A stretch of 43,670 nt of DNA, taken from Candidatus Nanopelagicaceae bacterium (lineage in GTDB: Bacteria; Actinomycetota; Actinomycetes; Nanopelagicales; Nanopelagicaceae). The notes below the pieces were generated by a model. It made no database searches. It saw only the letters and a list, made by a program, of their open reading frames with translations, and was not told where the DNA came from. Position numbers and translations under genes: made by a program. Positions 1 through 6,436 of the stretch are shown in pieces (the stretch's first letter is position 1; each line of letters opens with the position of its first letter). The stretch is taken from NCBI GenBank assembly GCA_947454735.1, contig CANGLK010000009.1:1-43670 (forward strand), in the 5' to 3' direction.

Positions 1-337
1 GGCCCGCTTCATCTTTAGCTGCGATGGAGACATTCCAGCCGGGTAGGTCATAGAGATAGTTGACGGTGCCATCGAGCGGATCGATGACCCAGGTGATTCC
101 AGATTGGCTCGCGCGTTCTGCGCCTTCTTCACCGATCAATCCATCGTGAGGGCGGGCGGCTAAGAGTTCTGCGACGATAAATGCTTCGACCTTGATATCC
201 ATCTGAGTTACGACATCGATTGCTGTCGACTTAGTGTTGACCTCAAGTTCGGCTGGGCGCTCGCTCAACATCGCAGCTGCCTCCCGACCAACGCGCTGGG
301 CAAGTGCGAGAAGTTCAGCGGTGTTGTGAGCAGTCAT
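1..337 (-). CDS. suhB: Inositol monophosphatase family protein, 3' end outside window
   Basis: About 112 N-terminal residues are visible; the gene runs off the left edge, so its C-terminus is missing. The translation begins MTAHNTAELLALAQRVG and carries the inositol monophosphatase metal-binding motifs GEEGAE and WVIDPLDGTVNY (the DPLDGT core). Family members hydrolyse inositol-1-phosphate or related small phosphomonoesters with Mg2+. The substrate here cannot be fixed from a fragment; histidinol phosphatase or 3'-phosphoadenosine phosphatase paralogues share the motifs. The ATG at 337 was chosen because TAGAAT (350-345, minus strand) ends exactly 7 nt upstream and no Shine-Dalgarno is present, the leaderless pattern seen repeatedly in this window. 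It is divergent from sepH with only 40 bp between start codons. Confidence 0.9.
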   Translation of the reverse strand, partial: MTAHNTAELLALAQRVGREAAAMLSERPAELEVNTKSTAIDVVTQMDIKVEAFIVAELLAARPHDGLIGEEGAERASQSGITWVIDPLDGTVNYLYDLPGWNVSIAAKDEAG

Positions 338-344
338 AGCCTCA

Positions 345-370
345 ATTCTACCTGCCTCATCAGTTATTCT
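345..370. promoter_or_regulatory. Divergent leaderless -10 elements for suhB and sepH
   Basis: Minus strand: TAGAAT at 350-345, 7 nt before the suhB ATG at 337. Plus strand: TATTCT at 365-370, 7 nt before the sepH ATG at 378. The two hexamers are 14 bp apart, so any -35 region of one promoter lies on the -10 or start codon of the other. Transcription start at the A of the ATG is inferred, not measured. Confidence 0.6.
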
Positions 371-377
371 CACCCCC

Positions 378-1244
378 ATGAGTGAGCTCCGATTAAATGG
401 CAAGAACAATGAAGGCACCCATCTCACATTGGTTGATAACGATGGCGTCGAATTCTCTCTTCGCATTAGCGACACTCTCCGCGCCACAGTAAATCAACCA
501 CGCCTCTCAGCTGTGCAGTCGGCTGATCAAGAAGCGACAGTTTCAGTTAAAGAGATTCAACGTCGTCTTCGCGCGGGAGATGCACCAGAGGTAATTGCTC
601 GCGAAGGAAACACAACAGTTGACAAGGTCGCTCGATTTTCTGGCCCTATCTTGCAAGAGCGCGAATACATTCTCTCTCAAGCACGTTCTGCTGGTCTTCG
701 TAAAGATTCCACTCGTCTTGATATCTCTTTCCTTGAAGCAGTAATCGGAAAGTTAGTTCCACGTGGAGTAGATGCAGATGATCTCTCATGGAATACATGG
801 CGCCTTCCAGATGCAACATGGCATATTGAACTTCACTACCCAAACCGCGATGGCAATGGAATCGCAACATGGAATTTTGATACATCACGTCGCACTATCA
901 ATCCAACAGATGACAATGGAGCATGGCTCATTGGTGAGGAAGCACCTGCTCGCGTAATCGAGCCAGGCTTTATCACTGCCGAGCCAACACATCCATCACG
1001 CAATGAGACACCGGCACCAGTAGAACTTCCTGGCGCTAGCTCACTCTTCTCCCCTGTTGTTGTTGAGGAAGAGAAGCCAGAGACACCACGTCTTGTTGCT
1101 ATTCGCGATACACCTACCGCTGCAGATTCAGAAGATGGCGTTGTAGCTCGCGCAAAGATTCCTTCATGGGATGAAATTATGTTTGGCTCAAAAGCTCCAG
1201 TTGCTGATGCGACAGAGTCTGAAGAAGATTACGACAACAACTAA
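378..1244 (+). CDS. sepH: Septation protein SepH (DUF3071)
   Basis: 288 aa. The N-terminal part (about 1-165) matches the DUF3071 domain of actinobacterial SepH: it opens MSELRLNGKNNEGTHLTLVD and contains a helix-turn-helix-like segment around residues 62-100 (AGDAPEVIAREGNTTVDKVA). The rest is acidic, Pro/Ala-rich and probably disordered, ending in a short conserved-looking segment near IPSWDEIMFG. In Streptomyces and mycobacteria SepH binds FtsZ and stimulates its assembly during division. No transmembrane segment is evident, so a cytoplasmic septal protein is expected. The neighbours (inositol monophosphatase upstream, sigA/parE/parC a few kb away) fit a gene neighbourhood also known in Streptomyces. 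The start is fixed by the -10 hexamer 7 nt upstream; there is no ribosome binding site. Confidence 0.9.
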   Translation: MSELRLNGKNNEGTHLTLVDNDGVEFSLRISDTLRATVNQPRLSAVQSADQEATVSVKEIQRRLRAGDAPEVIAREGNTTVDKVARFSGPILQEREYILSQARSAGLRKDSTRLDISFLEAVIGKLVPRGVDADDLSWNTWRLPDATWHIELHYPNRDGNGIATWNFDTSRRTINPTDDNGAWLIGEEAPARVIEPGFITAEPTHPSRNETPAPVELPGASSLFSPVVVEEEKPETPRLVAIRDTPTAADSEDGVVARAKIPSWDEIMFGSKAPVADATESEEDYDNN

Positions 1245-1245
1245 C

Positions 1246-2217
1246 TCACATCACCTCTGCAAGTAACTTCGCAATCTCAAGATAGAGCGGAATTCCCACA
1301 AGAAGATTGAATGGGAAAGTAATCCCAATACTTGCAAAGAGTGCAAGCGATCCTTTGGCCGATGGCAGACCCAGAGAGACAGCAGCGGGGGCTGCAATAT
1401 AAGAAGCGCTCGCCGCCAGAATTCCGAGAATCGTTGCACCACCTATCGAGAGTCCGGCAAAGTTTCCTGCAATTACACCTAATGTGCCGGCAAAAATCGG
1501 GAAGAAGATACTGAAGATTGCCAATCGAACACCTGCGCTCTTCATCTGATGCAATTGACTTCCCGCGATAAAACCAAGATGGAGTAGAAAGAGGGCAAGG
1601 ACTCCCGATTGCAGATCGATAAAGAATGGCGAAGCCTTCTGATAACCAACTTCAGATGCGAAGTAACCGATAAATAAGCCACCTACAAGCAAGGTAATCG
1701 TCTTGCCCGTGAGGGTCTCGATAAGAGTCTCTCTCCACTTCACTGAAGCTTTGATTCCTCGTGAGCCAAGGTAAATTCCAACAACTATTCCTGGGAGCTC
1801 CATCAAAGTCAGTAGCGCTGTTGCAAAGGGTTCTACTTCGATAGCCCGGCTCTCTAAGTAGACGAGGCCAGCGGTGAAGGTAACCAGTGAGGTTGAACCA
1901 TAGTGAGCAGCAAACGCTCCTCGATCCGCGCGACTGAGGTTCTTTATCAATCTCAAGGCAAAGAATGCTGAGGCAGGTATAAGCGTTCCGAGAATAAGAA
2001 CGGCAAGTGCGGGTGAAATAAAATCTGAAAATGCGATCTCTTTGAGAGAGTGCCCACCCTTCAGTCCAATTCCGAAGAGGAGGAAGATTGAGATTGCCTG
2101 GTAAACCGGATCGGGAAGGCGGAGATCGCTTCGAGCCAAGGCCGCCAGGACGCCCAATACAAAAACAAGGACCGGAACCGATAACAGATTGCTCGCCAAT
2201 AAAGATTGACCTGACAT
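1246..2217 (-). CDS. SbtA-family sodium-dependent bicarbonate transporter homologue (DUF897)
   Basis: 323 aa, almost entirely hydrophobic with about ten predicted membrane segments. The pattern matches the SbtA/DUF897 family: LPDPVYQAISIFLLFGIGLKGG near residues 34-55, an AAHYGSTSLVTF motif near 103-115, and a second symmetrical half with LLHLGFIAG and AASASYIAAPAA. Cyanobacterial SbtA takes up bicarbonate with Na+; heterotrophic homologues are less studied and may serve carboxylation or pH reactions. No SbtB-type PII gene is adjacent; instead the gene is divergent from a small winged-helix regulator. A Shine-Dalgarno (GGAGG, about 2225-2221) precedes the ATG at 2217, unlike the leaderless neighbours. 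A TATATT hexamer on the minus strand (2245-2240) lies within the inverted repeat. Confidence 0.82.
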   Translation of the reverse strand: MSGQSLLASNLLSVPVLVFVLGVLAALARSDLRLPDPVYQAISIFLLFGIGLKGGHSLKEIAFSDFISPALAVLILGTLIPASAFFALRLIKNLSRADRGAFAAHYGSTSLVTFTAGLVYLESRAIEVEPFATALLTLMELPGIVVGIYLGSRGIKASVKWRETLIETLTGKTITLLVGGLFIGYFASEVGYQKASPFFIDLQSGVLALFLLHLGFIAGSQLHQMKSAGVRLAIFSIFFPIFAGTLGVIAGNFAGLSIGGATILGILAASASYIAAPAAVSLGLPSAKGSLALFASIGITFPFNLLVGIPLYLEIAKLLAEVM

Positions 2218-2238
2218 AAGACCTCCAGAGTTTTGGAG

Positions 2239-2284
2239 AAATATAGCGGAAATACATTTCAGGTATCAAATTTCTGCTATATTT
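2239..2284. promoter_or_regulatory. Inverted-repeat operator spanning two divergent promoters
   Basis: Left arm AAATATAGCGGAAAT (2239-2253) and right arm ATTTCTGCTATATTT (2270-2284) are reverse complements at 14 of 15 positions, with a 16-bp spacer and arm centres 31 bp apart (about three helical turns). Each arm contains a TATATT -10: minus strand 2245-2240 for the transporter, plus strand 2278-2283 for the regulator, which then starts 6 nt later at 2290. This suggests symmetric repression of both genes, probably by the adjacent winged-helix protein (inference). Confidence 0.65.
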
Positions 2285-2289
2285 GCGCC

Positions 2290-2577
2290 ATGGGAAAAAC
2301 ACCTGTCGATAGCACATGGACCTTCCTCTCTAACCATGGCCATGTTTTGGTGCATCTCAGCCGCAACTCTGAATCGAAGGTAAGAGAAATCGCCGAGGCG
2401 GTTGGAATCACAGAGCGCCGCGCTCAATCCATCTTGGCTGATTTAGAAGAGTCTGGGTATGTATCCATCACTCGAAATGGTCGGCGCAATAGCTACTCCA
2501 TTAAGTCAGGTAAGAAGTTTCGCCATCCATCTGAGGCTAATAAACCTATTAGCGAACTTCTCGCAATTTTCAAATAA
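2290..2577 (+). CDS. Small winged-helix transcriptional regulator (MarR/ArsR-like)
   Basis: 95 aa. Residues about 10-75 form a winged helix-turn-helix: KVREIAEAVGITERRAQSILADLEESGYVSITRNGRRNSYSI has the recognition helix (ITERRAQSILADLEESG) and the beta-wing (VSITRNGRRNSYSI). There is no ligand or metal-binding domain beyond the wing, so the sensed signal is unclear; the C-terminal 20 residues (HPSEANKPISELLAIFK) may mediate dimerisation. A longer reading frame begins at 2233, but ATG 2290 is preferred because TATATT ends 6 nt before it, giving a leaderless transcript. The gene is divergent from the SbtA-like transporter and its own -10 lies inside the inverted repeat, so autoregulation plus control of the transporter is the simplest model. 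Confidence 0.72.
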   Translation: MGKTPVDSTWTFLSNHGHVLVHLSRNSESKVREIAEAVGITERRAQSILADLEESGYVSITRNGRRNSYSIKSGKKFRHPSEANKPISELLAIFK

Positions 2578-2591
2578 GAAATCTCTTCGCA

Positions 2592-3446
2592 ATGTCTCTC
2601 ACATCCCATCCATATTCTGGTCGAGATGTAGTGCTGACCAGTAAGCATAAAAAACTTGAACTCTTTCGTTCTCATTTTCAATCTCAACTGAAGATGAATG
2701 TGCGAGTACTCCCCCTTGATACAGATCTCCTCGGCACATTCTCTGGGGAGATCGAGCGCGTTGATTCTCCTCGTGAGGCTGCAATTAAGAAAGCTCGCAT
2801 GGGAATTCAGGCATCGGGAATCCCATTTGGTATCGCCTCCGAAGGTTCTATCGGAGCAGATCCCGTTATTCCTTGGATTCAATGTGATTATGAACTTGCA
2901 CTCTTCCTCGATGACGAGAAAGGTCTTGTTATCTCCGAATCAATTTCATCCAATGAAATTGTTGCCGCCACTATCAAGGCGCGTATCGGAGATGATCTTG
3001 ACGAATTTCTCCGCAAAGCAGATTTCCCTCGTCACCATTTGATTGTTCGCCCTGAATCTAGAGTTGGCTCACTTGTCGTAAAGGGCATAAGCGATTTATC
3101 TTCGCTATTAAGTGCAATTGAAAGCTGCTCACTGGAGTCACCTACCGGTCAAGCGCGAATTGAATCTGATTTTCGTGCCCTTCACTCTCCCAGTAGGCAA
3201 TCAAATATCTCAATGGCTGCTGAACGGCTTGCACGGAGAATCGCTTCGCTCTGCCCGGAATGCCATGTACCTGGCTGGGGTCGCGTCGATTACATCAAAG
3301 GCGTCGAATGCAGCGGATGTGGCGATATCAATCCCGATAAAGTTCGACAAGAAATTTTGGGCTGTTCAGGTTGCGGGCTGAGCAAGCCGGGAAAAGTCCT
3401 CAATGCCGTGATAGGCCCTGCACAATGCTTTAGCTGCAATCCTTAG
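2592..3446 (+). CDS. DUF6671 family protein with C-terminal zinc ribbons
   Basis: 284 aa. The N-terminal two thirds resemble DUF6671 proteins: LTSKHKKLELF, GTFSGEIERVDSPREAAIKKA near residues 48-70, and IASEGSIGADP near 81-92. The C-terminal part (about 215-284) has the family's cysteine pairs CPECHVPGWG, CSGCGD, CSGCGL and a terminal CFSCNP, which should bind two zinc ions. The biochemical function of DUF6671 is not established, and I do not assign one. The gene follows the small regulator by 14 bp on the same strand and may be co-transcribed. Its stop codon overlaps that of the convergent phosphodiesterase gene in the sequence TTAG (3443-3446), so there is no room for a terminator. Confidence 0.75.
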   Translation: MSLTSHPYSGRDVVLTSKHKKLELFRSHFQSQLKMNVRVLPLDTDLLGTFSGEIERVDSPREAAIKKARMGIQASGIPFGIASEGSIGADPVIPWIQCDYELALFLDDEKGLVISESISSNEIVAATIKARIGDDLDEFLRKADFPRHHLIVRPESRVGSLVVKGISDLSSLLSAIESCSLESPTGQARIESDFRALHSPSRQSNISMAAERLARRIASLCPECHVPGWGRVDYIKGVECSGCGDINPDKVRQEILGCSGCGLSKPGKVLNAVIGPAQCFSCNP

Positions 3447-4555
3447 TGTTGGGAATGTGAAACTGCAGTGAGTAATGGCACGGTTGATTCTGTGGCGCTA
3501 TCTCCACCATGGTGACCCACCATTGCGCCCTCTTTATCGGCGCGCTCTGGATCAAGCAACACAACCTTCTCTTGAGCAATCGCGATGATGTCACCAATGC
3601 GCTCTGATGCATCTAATGAGACATCACTTCCGAATAATCCTGCAGCGATTGCACTCTCGCGCGTAAACATCTTTACCTTTGAGCCCAAAGTCTCTTCCCA
3701 GCGAGCGATGATTTCAGCGCGAGGAGCAAGATCTGCATCCTGTGGAAGATAGAGGTGGCGCGTGCGGGGTTCACCTGCAATGGTTTCAATGCCGTCGAGA
3801 AGCGAGTTATCAACGCCCATCACAATCTTCTCTTCTACATTGATCATGCCGTGATCTGCTGTAACCCAGATACGCACGCCTTTGGGAAGCTTCTCTAGCA
3901 ACTGTGCAACCATGGCATCGATACTTGAAAGCGCTGCAATCCACTTATCTGAACCCACACCATCTGAGTGTCCAGCTGAATCGAGATCGTTGACGTAGAG
4001 ATAGACAAACGATGGAGAATTTTTCAGAGCGGCTACAGTCTCGCCAACTAAGTCAGTTGTGACATTTGCCCCGCGATAGTGAGCCCCGCGAAATACTGCG
4101 CGAGTAAATCCTGTTCCTTCGTAACGCTTTGCAGCAACATGAGAGACGGTGACGCCTGCATTGGTTGCTCGCTCGAAGAGAGTGGGAACTGGTTGCCAGA
4201 TTTGAGGGTCAACGCGTTCATCCCACTTCAGTGAATTAAGTACGCGGCCGCTGCTGCGCGGAACTCGAACTGTGTAACCCATCATTCCGTGAGCACCTGG
4301 CATCTCACCAGTAGTCAGCGTTGCAAGACTTGTCGATGTTGTAGATGGGAAGGATGTCTGCACAAGTTGCGCTTGGGTCAGTGATGACAAAGTCGGTGCG
4401 TGTTCTCCATATTGCGTAAGGAGATCTGCGCCGAATCCATCGATAAGAAAGAGAAGTTCTCGGCCAGTGGGACTTTCGCCACAGCCTGCGAAATCATTGG
4501 TCCCATCGACGCGAAGTCCCGCAAAAATTGAGGGCATGATCTGCGATAGGTGCAC
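3443..4555 (-). CDS. Alkaline-phosphatase-superfamily phosphodiesterase / nucleotide pyrophosphatase
   Basis: About 370 aa from the GTG at 4555. It shows type I phosphodiesterase/nucleotide pyrophosphatase features: LFLIDGFGADLL with the first metal-binding Asp, a FPSTTSTSLATLTTG segment carrying the Thr nucleophile, the GAHGMMGY motif, YVNDLDSAGHSDG with Asp and His metal ligands, VTADHGM, and a terminal GHHGG-like histidine segment. The family hydrolyses phosphodiester or phosphomonoester bonds with two metal ions. There is no obvious signal peptide, so it is probably cytoplasmic. The start is uncertain. ATG 4615 would overlap the divergent psuG start. ATG 4537 would remove the conserved LSQIMPSIFAGL segment. 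GTG 4555 keeps that segment and avoids the overlap. Confidence 0.78.
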   Translation of the reverse strand: MHLSQIMPSIFAGLRVDGTNDFAGCGESPTGRELLFLIDGFGADLLTQYGEHAPTLSSLTQAQLVQTSFPSTTSTSLATLTTGEMPGAHGMMGYTVRVPRSSGRVLNSLKWDERVDPQIWQPVPTLFERATNAGVTVSHVAAKRYEGTGFTRAVFRGAHYRGANVTTDLVGETVAALKNSPSFVYLYVNDLDSAGHSDGVGSDKWIAALSSIDAMVAQLLEKLPKGVRIWVTADHGMINVEEKIVMGVDNSLLDGIETIAGEPRTRHLYLPQDADLAPRAEIIARWEETLGSKVKMFTRESAIAAGLFGSDVSLDASERIGDIIAIAQEKVVLLDPERADKEGAMVGHHGGDSATESTVPLLTAVSHSQH

Positions 4556-4574
4556 GGGGCAATCATCCCACGAG

Positions 4575-4580
4575 TATTGT
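4575..4580 (+). promoter_or_regulatory. -10 element of leaderless psuG transcript
   Basis: TATTGT at 4575-4580 is followed by 7 nt and the psuG ATG at 4588, with no Shine-Dalgarno. The spacing matches the other leaderless promoters in the window. Confidence 0.5.
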
Positions 4581-4587
4581 TCGGGGC

Positions 4588-5502
4588 ATGTCACAGTTAA
4601 ATTTCCACACATCACCCGAGGTCGCCGAAGCTCTCAAGAGCGGTAAGCCGATCGTGGCCCTTGAATCAACAATCATCAGCCATGGATTGCCTCGTCCATC
4701 CAATTTAACTGTTGCGCGCGAAGTAGAAGAGATTGTCCGCTCACGTGGTGCAGTGCCTGCAACGATTGCAATTCTCGATGGCATCGTCCATATCGGTCTT
4801 ACAGATGATCAGCTCGTCGATATTGCAAACCGTGATGACATTGCAAAGGCATCGAGCCGAGATCTCGCCATCATTGCAGCAAGTGGAAAGTCTGCAGCGA
4901 CAACAGTTGCAGCTACCGCTCACTTGGCAGTGCTTGCAGGAATTCATGTATTTGCCACAGGCGGCCTTGGTGGAGTTCACCGTGGCGCCAATGAAACATT
5001 TGATGAATCTGCAGATCTCACTGCTCTCTCACAACTCGATATCACCATCGTATGCGCTGGTGTGAAGTCAATCCTCGATGTTGCCGCAACGCTTGAGCGT
5101 TTAGAAACACTTGCTATTGGTGTAGTTGGATTTAAGACAACTGCATTCCCAGGCTTCTACCTCACTGACTCTGGCTTCACAATTGAGCATCAGGTCAATA
5201 GCGCAGAAGATATTGCGGCTGTTATTGCACAACGCGTTGCGCTGAAAACCAATAATGGACTCGTTGTTGCAAACCCTGTCGCGAAAGAGATGGATCGCGC
5301 TCGTCACGATGCAATTTTGAAGAGCGGACTTGAAGGTGCAGAGAAGGCTGGCATCCACGGTAAGTACGTCACGCCATTCTTGCTCGAACACTTCCATACC
5401 GCTTCAGAAGGTGAATCACTGAAGGTCAATATCGACATCATCAAATCTAACTCAGCACTCGCAGCTGATATCGCTGTCGCATCCCTTAAGACTGCTCGCT
5501 AA
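4588..5502 (+). CDS. psuG: Pseudouridine-5'-phosphate glycosidase
   Basis: 304 aa, normal length for PsuG. Family signatures include VALESTIISHGLPRPSN near residues 23-39, RSRGAVPATIAILDG near 51-66, VFATGGLGGVHRGA near 121-134, and NPVAKEMD in the C-terminal part. The enzyme reversibly splits the C-glycosidic bond of pseudouridine 5'-phosphate to uracil and ribose 5-phosphate in the cytoplasm. It uses a Mn2+ site and a catalytic Lys. It is followed after 2 nt by a PfkB-type kinase gene, the expected psuG-psuK pairing for salvage of pseudouridine from RNA turnover or from the environment. No pseudouridine transporter is adjacent. Confidence 0.94.
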   Translation: MSQLNFHTSPEVAEALKSGKPIVALESTIISHGLPRPSNLTVAREVEEIVRSRGAVPATIAILDGIVHIGLTDDQLVDIANRDDIAKASSRDLAIIAASGKSAATTVAATAHLAVLAGIHVFATGGLGGVHRGANETFDESADLTALSQLDITIVCAGVKSILDVAATLERLETLAIGVVGFKTTAFPGFYLTDSGFTIEHQVNSAEDIAAVIAQRVALKTNNGLVVANPVAKEMDRARHDAILKSGLEGAEKAGIHGKYVTPFLLEHFHTASEGESLKVNIDIIKSNSALAADIAVASLKTAR

Positions 5503-5504
5503 CA

Positions 5505-6410
5505 ATGAGAGCGCACGTTCTCTGCATTGGTGATGTGATGCTCGATGTCATCACCAAGATTGCAGTGATGCCCGATAAAATTAACTACGGCAGCGATACT
5601 CCGTCGAAGATTTCAACGCACGGAGGCGGAGCTGCAGGAAATGTGGCTTCATGGCTTACTCGTACAGATGCAGAGGCAACGATTGTTGGACATGTTGGCG
5701 ATGATGCTGCTGGTTCGGCGCTGACCAGTGAGTTCGATTCCCTTGGAGTTCACCACAATAATTTGATGGTCGATAAAGGATCTTCCGGAGTTGTCGTTGT
5801 ACTTGTAGATCCCACAGGCGAGCGCACAATGTTTCCAGATAATGGCGCAAACTCAGGTCTGCATATCGGAGACCTTCCAACCCTCGATAACTTCAACGCC
5901 GTCTACCTCTCTGGGTATTCACCGCTCGATCCGCTCTCTCGCCCTGGCGTGATGGCGATGATTACAAAGATTAAGGCAGCCGGCCTACCTCTCTACTTCG
6001 ACCCTGCATCGGTCGGTGGAATGATGGAAGTTCCCCTTGATGAAGTGAAGTCATGGATTCGCTTGATGGATGTCATTCTGCTCAATGAGGAAGAGGCTAT
6101 CTATCTCACCGGTGAGACCAACGCAGAGAAGGCGCTTGAGCTGCTCCTAGAAGATTGCGAAACAGTTGTTATTAAACGCGGCTCTCATGGAGCTATTGGT
6201 AAATCTCGTGGCTCCATTCAAGTCTCAGTCCCTGCAATCGCTACCGAGGTAATTGATACAACTGGAGCCGGTGATTCATTTGCGGCCGGTTTTATCGCAA
6301 CATATGCCACTTCGAAGAATATGCAGCATGGCCTTGAGGCCGGGGCGAAGGTCGCAGCCCGCTGTGTTGCAATCGTTGGCGCCCGTCCGCGTGTAGGTAC
6401 CGTCATTTAG
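5505..6410 (+). CDS. psuK: PfkB-family kinase, probably pseudouridine kinase
   Basis: 301 aa. The ribokinase/PfkB fold shows in VLCIGDVMLDVI at the N-terminus, the STHGGGAAGNVASWL substrate-binding segment near residues 36-50, and the C-terminal DTTGAGDSFAAGFIATY signature near 251-267, with the catalytic base Asp in GAGDSF. Family members transfer the ATP gamma-phosphate to a sugar or nucleoside. Placement 2 nt after psuG strongly suggests the substrate is pseudouridine, supplying pseudouridine 5'-phosphate to PsuG; by sequence alone ribokinase or adenosine kinase activity cannot be excluded. Translation is probably coupled to psuG. No signal or membrane segment is present. Confidence 0.85.
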   Translation: MRAHVLCIGDVMLDVITKIAVMPDKINYGSDTPSKISTHGGGAAGNVASWLTRTDAEATIVGHVGDDAAGSALTSEFDSLGVHHNNLMVDKGSSGVVVVLVDPTGERTMFPDNGANSGLHIGDLPTLDNFNAVYLSGYSPLDPLSRPGVMAMITKIKAAGLPLYFDPASVGGMMEVPLDEVKSWIRLMDVILLNEEEAIYLTGETNAEKALELLLEDCETVVIKRGSHGAIGKSRGSIQVSVPAIATEVIDTTGAGDSFAAGFIATYATSKNMQHGLEAGAKVAARCVAIVGARPRVGTVI

Positions 6411-6423
6411 CCTCTTCCCACGG

Positions 6424-6429
6424 CAGAAT
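6424..6429 (+). promoter_or_regulatory. -10 element of leaderless parC transcript
   Basis: CAGAAT at 6424-6429 is followed by 7 nt and the ATG at 6437. The same hexamer and spacing precede the heme-type binding protein gene at 21835. No Shine-Dalgarno is visible. Confidence 0.4.
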
Positions 6430-6436
6430 ACGCGCC

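Noticed and set aside
1652-2317. 221-codon minus-strand frame overlapping the SbtA-like gene
   Set aside because: Out-of-frame shadow rich in Arg, Ser and Cys that runs through the operator; the other frame is a clear membrane protein.
4537-4615. Alternative starts ATG 4615 and ATG 4537 for the phosphodiesterase
   Set aside because: The first overlaps the psuG start region; the second drops a conserved N-terminal segment. GTG 4555 is the compromise.
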